From NCBI GenBank assembly GCA_963789885.1, contig CAWBNB010000066.1, positions 5,546 through 69,545 on the forward strand: DNA of 64,000 bases, in the 5' to 3' direction. Positions 37,412 through 48,187 of this stretch are shown here, piece after piece (position 1 is the first letter of the stretch; each line of letters opens with the position of its first letter). The position numbers and the translations under genes are program-made. The notes under the pieces were generated by a model, which searched no databases, was not told the origin of the DNA, and worked only from the letters and a program-made list of their open reading frames with translations. The DNA is from DATEDA01 sp963789885 (GTDB taxonomy: Bacteria; Pseudomonadota; Gammaproteobacteria; Burkholderiales; SG8-39).

Positions 37412-38370
37412 GCTCGTCCCCGCCTGCCGGACGGTCGCCCACGGCGGTCCTCATCATGGGACCGACGGCGAGCGGCAAGTCGGCGCTCGCGGCCTCGCTC
37501 GCGCGCCGGTTCCGGGTCGAGATCGTCTCGGTCGACTCGGCCCAGATCTATCGCGGCATGGATGTGGGCACGGCCAAGCCGACGCCCGGGGAGCGCGCGA
37601 GCGTGCCCCATCACCTCATCGACGTTCTCGATCCGACCGAGGCGTACTCGGCCGCGCGGTTCCGGACGGACGCACTCGCGGCGGTGCGTGCGATCGCCGC
37701 GCGCGGCAACCTTCCGCTCCTCGTGGGCGGGACGATGCTCTACTTCAAGGCGCTGCGCGAAGGGCTGTCGGATCTGCCCGAGGCGGATCCGGCGCTCCGC
37801 GCCGCGATCGAAGCCGAGGCGCGGGCGCGCGGCTGGCCTGCGCTGCACGCCGAGCTCGCGCGGGTCGACCCGGAGACGGCCGCGCGCCTCAAGCCGGGCG
37901 ACGCGCAGCGCATTCAGCGCGCGCTCGAGATCTGTCGTTCGACCGGCGTGGCGATGTCGAAGCTGGTCAGCGGGCACAAGAGCGCCCCGCCTCTCCGCCT
38001 GGTCCAGATCGCACTCGTGCCGAGCGACCGCGCGGCGCTCCATCGGCGCATCGCGGCGCGGTTCGAGGGCATGCTCGCGGACGGCCTCGTCGAAGAGCTC
38101 GCGGCACTGCGCGCGCGCCATTCGCTGCATGCCGGACTGCCGTCGATGCGCTGCGTGGGCTACCGGCAGGCGTGGGCGCATCTCGAGGGCGAGTACGACC
38201 GGGCGACCTTGCGCGACCGCGGAATCTTCGCGACGCGCCAGCTCGCCAAGCGCCAGCTTACCTGGCTGCGTTCAACGCCCGATACGCTGGAGCTCGAGTG
38301 CCTCGCGCCCGATCTGGCGGACCGGGCGGCGGCGATCGTGGCCGATGCGCTCGCGGAGGCAGCCGCGTGA
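37408..38370 (+). CDS. miaA: tRNA dimethylallyltransferase MiaA
   Basis: The 320-residue product starts at a GTG overlapping the mutL stop. The P loop is GPTASGKSALAASLA. Family motifs are SVDSAQIYRGMDVGTAKP, HHLIDVLDPTEAYSAARF, GGTMLYFKAL, QRIQRALE and the late RQLAKRQLTWLR. It adds dimethylallyl to A37 of tRNAs that read codons starting with U. The stop overlaps the next gene's GTG, so at least three genes are coupled. Confidence 0.96.
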   Translation: MSSSPPAGRSPTAVLIMGPTASGKSALAASLARRFRVEIVSVDSAQIYRGMDVGTAKPTPGERASVPHHLIDVLDPTEAYSAARFRTDALAAVRAIAARGNLPLLVGGTMLYFKALREGLSDLPEADPALRAAIEAEARARGWPALHAELARVDPETAARLKPGDAQRIQRALEICRSTGVAMSKLVSGHKSAPPLRLVQIALVPSDRAALHRRIAARFEGMLADGLVEELAALRARHSLHAGLPSMRCVGYRQAWAHLEGEYDRATLRDRGIFATRQLAKRQLTWLRSTPDTLELECLAPDLADRAAAIVADALAEAAA

Positions 38371-38906
38371 AGACGCTGCCGGACTATCTCGGAGCGGGGC
38401 TCGATATCGTCTCGATCGGGATCAATCCGTCGGTGTATTCGGTCGAGCGCGGGTTCAACTTCGCGCGCCCGGGCAACCGCTTCTGGCCTGCGCTGAACGC
38501 GTCGCGGCTGGTCTCGGAGCGCCTCGAGCCCTCGCCTGCGGCGGTGCGGCGGCTCTTTCGGCTGCATCGGATCGGTTTCACCGATCTCGTGAAACGTGCC
38601 ACCGCGCGCGCCGACGACCTGACCGCCGCCGACTACGCGCGCGGCGCGCGCCTGCTCGAACGGAAGCTCCGCCGTCACCGGCCTGCGATCGCCTGGTTCC
38701 AGGGCGTCAGCGCGTACCGGATCTTCCTCGAGCACCTCGGGACGCCGCGCGCGAGGATCGCTCCCGGCCTCCAGCGTGAGCGCATCGGTGCCACGCGCAT
38801 CTTCGTCACACCGAACCCGAGCGGCGCGAACCCGGCGGCGAACCTGGATAAACTCGTGCCGCTTTACCGCAGGCTCGCGCGGTTACGCCGGTCGCTCGCC
38901 GTCTGA
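38367..38906 (+). CDS. mug: G/U mismatch-specific DNA glycosylase (Mug family)
   Basis: A 179-residue uracil-DNA glycosylase family 2 protein from a GTG overlapping the miaA stop. Motif 1 is IGINPSVYS (Asn as the catalytic residue), followed by GFNFARPGNRFWPAL. Motif 2 is TPNPSGAN near the end. It removes U and ethenocytosine opposite G. Its place directly after mutL-miaA adds a second DNA-repair activity to this operon. Confidence 0.93.
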   Translation: MKTLPDYLGAGLDIVSIGINPSVYSVERGFNFARPGNRFWPALNASRLVSERLEPSPAAVRRLFRLHRIGFTDLVKRATARADDLTAADYARGARLLERKLRRHRPAIAWFQGVSAYRIFLEHLGTPRARIAPGLQRERIGATRIFVTPNPSGANPAANLDKLVPLYRRLARLRRSLAV

Positions 38907-38925
38907 GGAAGAGGTTGCCCGCCCC

Positions 38926-39744
38926 ATGAGCATCGCTCGCGTGATCACCACCACCGGTCTCCTGCTCGCGGCCGCCGGATCGCCGGCGCAACAGCCCCCC
39001 GCGGCCGCTTCGCCCGGGACGGTGGCGCGGCTGCAGGCGGTCGTGAGCGGCACGCAGCGCACCGACGTCGAGCGGACACGCGACCGCTACCGCCACCCGG
39101 TCGAGACGCTCGCGTTCTTCGGCATCGGCGAGCGCATGACGGTGGTCGAGATCTACCCGGGCGGCGGCTGGTACACGCGCATCCTCGCGCCGTTCCTGAA
39201 GGACCAGGGCACGCTCTACCTTGCCGCGCGCCGGCCGGGGGTCGCGGCACGCGGGGCGACCGACGCGCTGCGCGAGGAACTCGCGGCGAAGCCGGAGACT
39301 TTCGGCAAGCCGGTCTTCACGGTGTTCGAGAAGGGCGAATACGAGATCGCCCCCGCCGGTTCGGCCGACATGGTGCTCACGTTCCGCAACGTCCACAACT
39401 GGATGGGCGACGGGCAGGCCGCGGAAGTGTTCCGGGCGATGTACCGGGCGCTGAAGCCGGGCGGCGTGCTCGGCGTCGTCGAGCATCGCGCGGACCCCGG
39501 ACCGCAGGATCCGCGCGCCAGGTCCGGTTACGTGACCGAGGCGCACGTGATCAGGCTCGCCGAGGACGCCGGCTTCCGGCTGGCGGCCAAGTCCGACATC
39601 AACGCCAACCCGAAGGACACCAAGGACCACCCGCGAGGAGTGTGGACCCTGCCGCCGAACTACGCGCTCAAGGACGTGGATCGCGAGAAGTACGCGGCGA
39701 TCGGGGAGTCGGACCGGATGACGCTCAGGTTCGTGAAACCGTAG
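38926..39744 (+). CDS. Exported class I SAM-dependent methyltransferase-like protein
   Basis: A 272-residue protein with an N-terminal signal-like segment (VITTTGLLLAAAGSPAQQ) followed by a Rossmann methyltransferase fold. Motif I is VVEIYPGGGWYTRILAPFL, the acidic loop is ADMVLTFRNVHNWM, and a later strand is GGVLGVVEHRAD. Export is puzzling because S-adenosylmethionine is cytoplasmic. Relatives annotated as methyltransferases with signal peptides are widespread and their substrate is unknown. It lies 19 bases after mug. Confidence 0.82.
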   Translation: MSIARVITTTGLLLAAAGSPAQQPPAAASPGTVARLQAVVSGTQRTDVERTRDRYRHPVETLAFFGIGERMTVVEIYPGGGWYTRILAPFLKDQGTLYLAARRPGVAARGATDALREELAAKPETFGKPVFTVFEKGEYEIAPAGSADMVLTFRNVHNWMGDGQAAEVFRAMYRALKPGGVLGVVEHRADPGPQDPRARSGYVTEAHVIRLAEDAGFRLAAKSDINANPKDTKDHPRGVWTLPPNYALKDVDREKYAAIGESDRMTLRFVKP

Positions 39745-39753
39745 CGCGTTCGC

Positions 39754-41507
39754 TCACTCGCCGCGGGCGATCCCCTCGCGCCGCGGATCGGCGGCGCCGA
39801 TCCACTGCTCGCCGACGCGCCGGATGGCGTGCACGCCGCTCGGCATGTCGTGCACGCGCACGTCGTGGCCGAGGGCCCCGAGCGGGCCGCGCAGCCGTTC
39901 CGCCGACGTGCCGCTCTCGAGCTCGGTCGGTCCGTTGCGGCTGCCGAAGTGCGGCGCGTCGAGCGCCTCCTGCAGCCCCATCTCCCAGTCGAGCACCGCC
40001 ACGACGACGCGTGCGACGTAGTTGATGATCGCATGCCCCCCGGGGGAGCCGGCGACGAGCACCAGTCGCCCGTCCGCGTCGAACACCATCGTCGGCGACA
40101 TCGAGCTGCGCGGCCGCTTGCCGCCCTCGACGCGGTTCGCGACCAGCATGCCGTCTTCCTCGGGACGGAAGGCGAAGTCGGTGAGCTGGTTGTTGAGCAG
40201 GAACCCGCGCACGAACCGGCGGTTGCCGAACATGGATTCGATGCTCGAGGTCGACGCCACCGCGTTGCCCTCGGCGTCGACGATCGAGAAGTGCGTCGTG
40301 GCGGCGAGCTCGGGGACGACGCCCTCGCGCGCGGCCGTCGGCGCGCCGCGCGGCCGCCCTGCGTGCGCGCGCCGCAGCGACCGGTCGGGCGCGATCAGCG
40401 CGGCGCGCTCGGCCAGATAGTCCGGCGCGATCAGTCCTGCGACGGGCACGTCGACGAAATCGGGATCCGCGACGTAGCGGTCACGGTCGGCATAGGCGAG
40501 CCGGCCCGCCTCGGCGAAGAAATGCACCGCCGCCACCGGGTCGCGCGCGTAGTCCGTTCGCGGCACCCGCTCGAGTATCCCGAGCATCTGCAGCACGGCA
40601 ATGCCGCCCGAGCTCGGCGGCGGCATGCCGCACACGCGGTAGGACCGGAACGCACTGCAGACCGGCGCCCGTTCCTTCGCCGCGTAGCCCTCGAAATCCG
40701 CGAGCGCGAGATTGCCCGGCTCGACCGGGTGCTTCTGCACCGCGGCCACGATCTCGCGCGCAGCCTGGCCGCGGTAGAACGCCGACGCCCCGCGCGCCGC
40801 GATCTCGCGCAGGACCGCGGCGTACTCCGGGTTCCGCAAGATCGTGCCGGCCGGCTTCGGCTTCCCGTCGGGCTGATAGAAGTAGCCGGCGGCGTAGGGA
40901 TCGCGGCGCAGGAACCGGTCCAGCACCAGCAGCGTGTGGAGGCGCGCCGAGAGCGGGAAGCCCCGCTCGGCAAGCTCGATCGCCGGCGCCGCGAGCTCGC
41001 TCCAGGGGAGCCGGCCGTGATTGCGATGGACGAGCTCGAGGACGGCGATCGTGCCGGGCACGCCGACCGAGCGCCCGGACAGCACCGCCTCCATGAATCC
41101 CAGCGGCCGCCCGAACAGCCCGATGAAGCGCTCGGGACGCGCGGCGGCGGGCGCGATTTCGCGGCCGTCGTAGGCCCGCACGCGCTGGTCGGCCGCCGAG
41201 TAGTGCAGGATGAACCCACCGCCGCCGATCCCAGAGGACTGCGGCTCGACGAGCCCGAGCACGAGCTGCATGGTTACCGCCGCGTCGACGGCGCTGCCGC
41301 CGCGCTTCAGGATCTCGAAGGCGGCGTCGACCGCCAGGGGGTGCGCGGCGACCGCCATGAAGCGGGCGCCGACCGCCGGCTCCTTCGGCGTCCGGCCGGT
41401 CGCCGCCTCGGGCGCCGGCTGGGCGAGCGCGACCGCGGCGAGCGCCCAGAACAAGAAAGGCAGCCCGCAGGCTGCCCTTCCGAGACGGAAAAGGACGCGC
41501 CGCCGCG

Positions 41508-41511
<4 letters not shown>
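39754..41511 (-). CDS. ggt: Gamma-glutamyltranspeptidase
   Basis: A 585-residue periplasmic Ntn hydrolase. A signal peptide covers about residues 1-30. The heavy chain shows GGGGFILHY and SGRSVGVPGTIAVLELVH. The autoprocessing Thr begins TTHFSIVDAEGNAVA (nucleophile of the light chain), followed by SMSPTMVFD and GSPGGHAIINYV. It hydrolyses or transfers gamma-glutamyl groups of glutathione. The ATG overlaps the hppA stop by 4 bases, so it is probably co-translated with the pyrophosphatase. Confidence 0.95.
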
Positions 41512-43976
<2,465 letters not shown>

Positions 43977-44114
43977 GGAGTCCCCCTTCGAGGGACGCGC
44001 GTGGGCGGACGCATGCAGGCAGGCCCGCCCCGGGCCCCAGGTTTGTATTCGAAAAGCGCGCGATTATAGCCTGCGGCCGGTCGGCGTTTGAAGCCCGCCG
44101 CGGCGTGGCGCCGG

Positions 44115-44768
44115 CTAGGCGAGCGCCGCGAACGCCCGGTCGCGGATCTCCTCGACGCCGCCGACGCCCGAGATCCTCCGGTACCTCGGCGCCTGCGGGT
44201 CGCCGGCCGCGCTCAGCCCCGAGTAGTAGTCGATGAGCGCCTTCGTCTGCGCGTGGTAGACGCTCAGACGCTTGCGCACGGTCTCCGCCTGGTCGTCCGC
44301 GCGCTGCACGAGCGGTTCGCCGGTGACGTCGTCGCGGTCGGGCACCTTCGGCGGGTTGAACTTCGCGTGATAGGTGCGCCCGGACGCAGGGTGGACGCGC
44401 CGCCCGCCCATGCGCGCGATGATCTCGTCGTCCGGCACGTCGATCTCGAGGACGTAGTCGATCGGCACGCCCGCCGCCTTCATCGCCTCCGCCTGCGGCA
44501 CGGTGCGCGGGAAACCGTCGAAGAGATAGCCGTGCGCACAGTCGGCGAGCCGCAGCCGCTCCTTCACCAGTCCGACGACGATGTCATCGGAGACGAGCTG
44601 TCCCGAGTCCATCACCTTCTTGGCGGCGAGGCCGAGCGGCGTTCCGGCCTTTACCGCGGCGCGGAGCATGTCGCCGGTCGAGATCTGCGGGATCTTGAAG
44701 CGGTCGGTGATGTACTGGGCCTGCGTCCCTTTGCCGGCCCCGGGCGGGCCGAGCAGGATGACTCGCAT
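44115..44768 (-). CDS. adk: Adenylate kinase
   Basis: A 217-residue long-type adenylate kinase. The P loop is GPPGAGKGTQA, with ISTGDMLRAAV, GYLFDGFPRTVPQA and a LID domain (GRRVHPASGRTYHAKFNPP). The LID lacks the four Cys of zinc-binding forms. It interconverts ATP, ADP and AMP. It sits 73 bases downstream of kdsB on the same strand. Confidence 0.97.
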   Translation of the reverse strand: MRVILLGPPGAGKGTQAQYITDRFKIPQISTGDMLRAAVKAGTPLGLAAKKVMDSGQLVSDDIVVGLVKERLRLADCAHGYLFDGFPRTVPQAEAMKAAGVPIDYVLEIDVPDDEIIARMGGRRVHPASGRTYHAKFNPPKVPDRDDVTGEPLVQRADDQAETVRKRLSVYHAQTKALIDYYSGLSAAGDPQAPRYRRISGVGGVEEIRDRAFAALA

Positions 44769-44841
44769 GGTCGTTCCTTTTGTCGTTATCGCAGGGCGAC
44801 GGCGCCGTATGCGGCGACGATAGCCCCTCGCCGGGTGCGGG

Positions 44842-45630
44842 TCAAACCGGCTGGCGCGCGAAGAGCTGCCGCGTGTGCTCCAGGTCCTCCGGTGTGTCGA
44901 CGCCGGGCGGCGGTGCGGGTTCGACCACGAGCACGGCGATGCGGTGCCCGTGCCAGAGCGCGCGCAGCTGCTCGAGGGCTTCGAATTGCTCGAGGGCAAC
45001 CGGCGCATGCCGCGCGTAGGCACGCAGGAAGCCGGCGCGGTACGCATAGATGCCGAGATGCCGGAAGACCGGCAGCCCCGCGGGGAGCGGAGCGCCCGTC
45101 GCCAGCCCGCCCGCGAACGCGTCGCGGGCGTAGGGAATGGGCGCGCGGCTGAAGTAGAGCGCGTAGCCCGCGTGGTCGCACACCACCTTGACCGCGTTCG
45201 GGTTGAGAAACTCGCCGGTGTCGCGGATCGGGACGCAGGCGGTGGCGATCGAGGCCGCGGTGCGCTGCGCGAGCGTATGCGCGAGCCGCCCGACGAGCTC
45301 GGACGGAATCAACGGCTCGTCGCCCTGGACGTTGACGACGAGCTCGTCGTCGGCGAGCGCGAGCGCCTCGGCCGCCTCCGCGAGCCGGTCGGTCCCGGAT
45401 GCGTGATCGGCGCGGGTCATGATCGCGTCGCAGCCGTGCGTCCGCGCGGCCGCGGCGATGCGCTCGTCGTCGGTCGCGATCCAGACCGCCGACGCGCCGC
45501 TCGCGCGCGCGCGCTCGGCGACGCGCACCACCATCGGTTTGCCAGCGATGTCCGCCAGCGCCTTGCCGGGCAGCCGGCTCGACGCATAGCGCGCCGGGAT
45601 CAGGACCGTGAAGCGGAGCAGTCCCGCCAT
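44842..45630 (-). CDS. kdsB: 3-deoxy-manno-octulosonate cytidylyltransferase
   Basis: A 262-residue enzyme that makes CMP-Kdo for lipopolysaccharide. The nucleotide-binding IPARYASSRLPGKALADIAG is at the N-terminus, with VVNVQGDEPLI and FRHLGIYAYRAGFL typical of KdsB. It is encoded 11 bases after the Trm112-like gene, within the lpxK-Trm112-kdsB-adk run. Confidence 0.97.
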   Translation of the reverse strand: MAGLLRFTVLIPARYASSRLPGKALADIAGKPMVVRVAERARASGASAVWIATDDERIAAAARTHGCDAIMTRADHASGTDRLAEAAEALALADDELVVNVQGDEPLIPSELVGRLAHTLAQRTAASIATACVPIRDTGEFLNPNAVKVVCDHAGYALYFSRAPIPYARDAFAGGLATGAPLPAGLPVFRHLGIYAYRAGFLRAYARHAPVALEQFEALEQLRALWHGHRIAVLVVEPAPPPGVDTPEDLEHTRQLFARQPV

Positions 45631-45641
45631 CGGCCGACGGC

Positions 45642-45824
45642 CTAGTCCAGCTCCTCGGTGGCGGGGAGCTTGCGCGCCTCGTCCTCGAGCATCACCGGGA
45701 TGCCGTCGCGGATCGGGAACCCGAGCCGGTCGGCCTTGCACACGAGCTCCTGCTCGGGCTTGCGATAGAGGAGCGGGCCCTTGCAGACCGGGCAGACGAG
45801 GATGTCAAGGAGCTTCGAGTCCAT
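45642..45824 (-). CDS. Trm112 family zinc-ribbon-like protein
   Basis: A 60-residue protein with LLDILVCPVCKGPL and a later LVCKAD, three of the usual metal-binding Cys, followed by GFPIRDGIPVML. Homologues include E. coli YcaR. The eukaryotic counterpart activates methyltransferases; the bacterial role is less clear. It overlaps the lpxK 3' end by 20 bases and precedes kdsB, its usual setting. Confidence 0.92.
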   Translation of the reverse strand: MDSKLLDILVCPVCKGPLLYRKPEQELVCKADRLGFPIRDGIPVMLEDEARKLPATEELD

Positions 45825-46788
45825 GGAGGCGGAGGGCGACGAGGTCGGCGAGGCGCTCGTCCACGCGCGCCTCGACGCGGAGTGCGTAGAGGTCGTCGCG
45901 CGGGAATGCGCGGCATTTTACTGCATCCTTCTCGGTCATCAGGACGGCGTCGCTGTCGGGAAAATCGAGATCGCCGGGCACGAACGCGTGATGGTCGGGG
46001 AAGGCATGGGGCGTAAACGCGAGGCCGAGGGACGCGAGCGTGGCGAAGAACCGAGCCGGATTGCCGATCCCCGCGACCGCGTGCAGGCGCTTGCCGCGCA
46101 GCGCGTCCGCTCCGGTCGTGCGTCGCGGATCGCGCACGGCACGGAATCCGGCCGGCTCGAGCTGCATCGCGAAGGCGCCCGTGCGTGCGGCGGCGCCGTT
46201 GACGACGGTCGCGTCGACCTGCCGCGACGGCGGCTCGCGGAGCGGCCCGGCCGGCAGCAGCAGTCCGTTGCCGTAGCCGCGGTCGTCTTCGACCGCGATC
46301 TCGAAGTCCCGCGCAAGCGCGTAGTGCTGCAGGCCGTCATCGCAGATCACCAGGTCACAATCGGGGTGCGCGGCGATCGCCGCACGGGCCGCCGCCGCGC
46401 GGTCGCGGCCGATCCACACCGGCACGCCGCTCCGCTCCGCGAGCAGCAGCGGCTCGTCGCCGTAGCGGGCCGGCTCGCCGTCGACGGCCACTTCGCAGGG
46501 CCGCGCGTTCGGTGCGCGATACCCGCGGGAGACGATCACGGGTCTAAAGCCGCGGGCACCGAGCGCTGCGGCAAGCCACAGCACCAGCGGCGTCTTGCCG
46601 GTGCCGCCCGCGACCAGGTTGCCCACCACCACGACCGGGACCGGCAGGCGCTCGGTCCGGTACCAGCCGGCGCGGTAGGCGAACCGGCGCAAACCCACCG
46701 CGGCGCCAAAGCCGAGCGAAAGCGGCGCGAGCAGGGCCGAGAGCCAGGTGAAGCGATACCAGTGCCGCTCTGGGAAGCTCGCGCCCAC
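45805..46788 (-). CDS. lpxK: Tetraacyldisaccharide 4'-kinase LpxK
   Basis: A 327-residue inner-membrane kinase that phosphorylates the 4' position of the lipid A precursor. An N-terminal hydrophobic helix (FTWLSALLAPLSLGFG) is followed by the P loop NLVAGGTGKTPLVLWLA, VSRGYRAP, and the switch-like LVICDDGLQHYAL. Length is normal. It lies 24 bases after exbD. Confidence 0.96.
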   Translation of the reverse strand: MGASFPERHWYRFTWLSALLAPLSLGFGAAVGLRRFAYRAGWYRTERLPVPVVVVGNLVAGGTGKTPLVLWLAAALGARGFRPVIVSRGYRAPNARPCEVAVDGEPARYGDEPLLLAERSGVPVWIGRDRAAAARAAIAAHPDCDLVICDDGLQHYALARDFEIAVEDDRGYGNGLLLPAGPLREPPSRQVDATVVNGAAARTGAFAMQLEPAGFRAVRDPRRTTGADALRGKRLHAVAGIGNPARFFATLASLGLAFTPHAFPDHHAFVPGDLDFPDSDAVLMTEKDAVKCRAFPRDDLYALRVEARVDERLADLVALRLHGLEAP

Positions 46789-46812
46789 GGGTCGCGCGGC
46801 GGCGGACCGCCG

Positions 46813-47229
46813 CTATTTCGACTGGGTCTGCGTGGCGAAGGAGACGTGCGAGAGGCCGGCGAGCCGGGCGGCCTCCATCACGTGGATCACCGACTGGTGG
46901 TTCGCGGCGGCGTCGGCGTTGATGACGACGATCGGGTCCTTGAGGCCGGCGGACGCCGCGCGCATCGCCTCGCCGAACGCCGCGACGCTCGCGAACGACA
47001 CCGGTTTGCGGTCGATCGTGTACTGGCCGGCGGCGCTCACGGTGACGTTGATCTCGTTCGGGCGATCGGACTGCTTGTCCGCGTCGGCGGTCGGGAGGTT
47101 GATCTGCAGCTCGGCGTACTTGGAGTAGGTCGTCGTCACCATCAGGAAGATCAGGATGACCAGCAGCACGTCGATCATCGGGATCAGGTTGATCTCCGGA
47201 TCCTCCCGCCGGGTGCCGCGGAAGTTCAT
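46813..47229 (-). CDS. exbD: ExbD/TolR-family biopolymer transport protein
   Basis: A 138-residue protein with one N-terminal membrane helix (INLIPMIDVLLVILIFLMVT) that holds the conserved Asp of the proton path. A periplasmic domain follows. With ExbB (14 bases upstream) it forms a proton-driven motor. Placement beside lpxK and kdsB, instead of tolAB, supports the ExbD label, although the energised partner is not in the window. Confidence 0.93.
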   Translation of the reverse strand: MNFRGTRREDPEINLIPMIDVLLVILIFLMVTTTYSKYAELQINLPTADADKQSDRPNEINVTVSAAGQYTIDRKPVSFASVAAFGEAMRAASAGLKDPIVVINADAAANHQSVIHVMEAARLAGLSHVSFATQTQSK

Positions 47230-47244
47230 CGTGCCCGCGAGGCC

Positions 47245-47850
47245 CTAGCCCCGGTCCCCATGCACGATGTCGACGAGCCGGGCGGCCTGCTGCTCCATGT
47301 CGAGCACGAAGCCGTCCACCTTGGCACGGAAGTACCGGTAGAAGACCAGCGCGGGGATCGCCACCAGCAGGCCGAAGCCGGTGTTGTAGAGCGCTACCGA
47401 GATGCCGTGCGCGAGCACCGCCGGGTTGGACCCGGAGGGCGCCTGGGAGCCGAAGATCTCGATCATGCCGACGACGGTGCCGAACAGACCCCAGAGCGGG
47501 CTCGCGGTCGCGATCGTGCCGAGCGTGTTGAGGAACCGCTCGAGATCGTGGGCAACCGCGCGGCCCTCCTCCTCGATCGCTTCCTTCATCACCGGGCGCG
47601 GCGCGCGGTTGTTGCGGAGGCCGGCGGCGAGCACGCGGCCGAGCGGCGAGTCCCGATACAGACTCTCGACGAGCTGCGGGGTGACGCCCTGCTTGCGGTA
47701 CGCGTCGACGACTTTATCGAGGAGCGCCGGTGGCGTGATCCGCTGCCGTCGCAGGACGATGAATCGCTCGATGATCAGTGCGACCGCGATCACCGACGCG
47801 GCGAGCAGGAACCAGATCGGCCAGCCTGCTGCCTGGATGATGCTGAACAC
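47245..47850 (-). CDS. exbB: MotA/TolQ/ExbB-family proton channel protein
   Basis: A 201-residue protein with three membrane segments (WPIWFLLAASVIAVALIIE; GTIATASPLWGLFGTVVGMIEI; VALYNTGFGLLVAIPALVFY). The conserved Pro-Leu-x-Gly-Leu-x-Gly-Thr-Val motif is present. It is the first gene of the exbB-exbD-lpxK-Trm112-kdsB-adk run. A promoter should lie in 47851-48187. Confidence 0.94.
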   Translation of the reverse strand: MFSIIQAAGWPIWFLLAASVIAVALIIERFIVLRRQRITPPALLDKVVDAYRKQGVTPQLVESLYRDSPLGRVLAAGLRNNRAPRPVMKEAIEEEGRAVAHDLERFLNTLGTIATASPLWGLFGTVVGMIEIFGSQAPSGSNPAVLAHGISVALYNTGFGLLVAIPALVFYRYFRAKVDGFVLDMEQQAARLVDIVHGDRG

Positions 47851-48187
47851 GCGCGCGAAATTCCAGTGAAAACAAAGGTCGAGACTTTAGCGGCGCATCG
47901 CGCTTTCAGCAAGGCGAACGATCGGAGGCGCGGCGTGCCGCGCGCGGCGCATGCAGCCGGCATACGCGCGTTATCCACAGTTGCTGTGGATAAGGTTGTG
48001 AATAGTGTGTCAGCACACGCGCTAAGTGGACTGTAGGTAAGGAGATTTCCGCCGATGATGAAAATGTGATCGACTCGATTTCAGCTGCCGGCTCAGAGAC
48101 TTACGCGATTCTCCCTAGGGGAACTTCGCGCGTGCGGTGCGGTCGGTAGGCTCCGGTCGGCGCCTGTGGATAGGTTAGGATTCCAAA
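47851..48187. other. Intergenic region between divergent exbB and xseA with DnaA-box-like sites
   Basis: No coding frame is supported. TTATCCACAG (47971-47980) and its exact complement (47984-47993) form a 10-bp inverted repeat with a 3-base spacer, so two perfect DnaA boxes (TTATCCACA) face each other. A third near match, TGTGGATAG, lies at 48165-48173, about 15 bases before xseA. The segment 47995-48065 is relatively A+T-rich. These could regulate either gene or bind DnaA. No dnaA or dnaN is in the window, and the arrangement is smaller than a usual oriC. Confidence 0.6.

Noticed and set aside
45781..48036. A 751-codon plus-strand open frame opposite lpxK, exbD and exbB
   Set aside because: Arg/Glu-rich composition typical of antisense frames in G+C-rich genes, and it spans three well-supported genes.
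47851..48187. Chromosomal origin of replication
   Set aside because: Only two perfect DnaA boxes and one near match, with no dnaA, dnaN, gyrB or rpmH genes nearby; a regulatory site is more likely.
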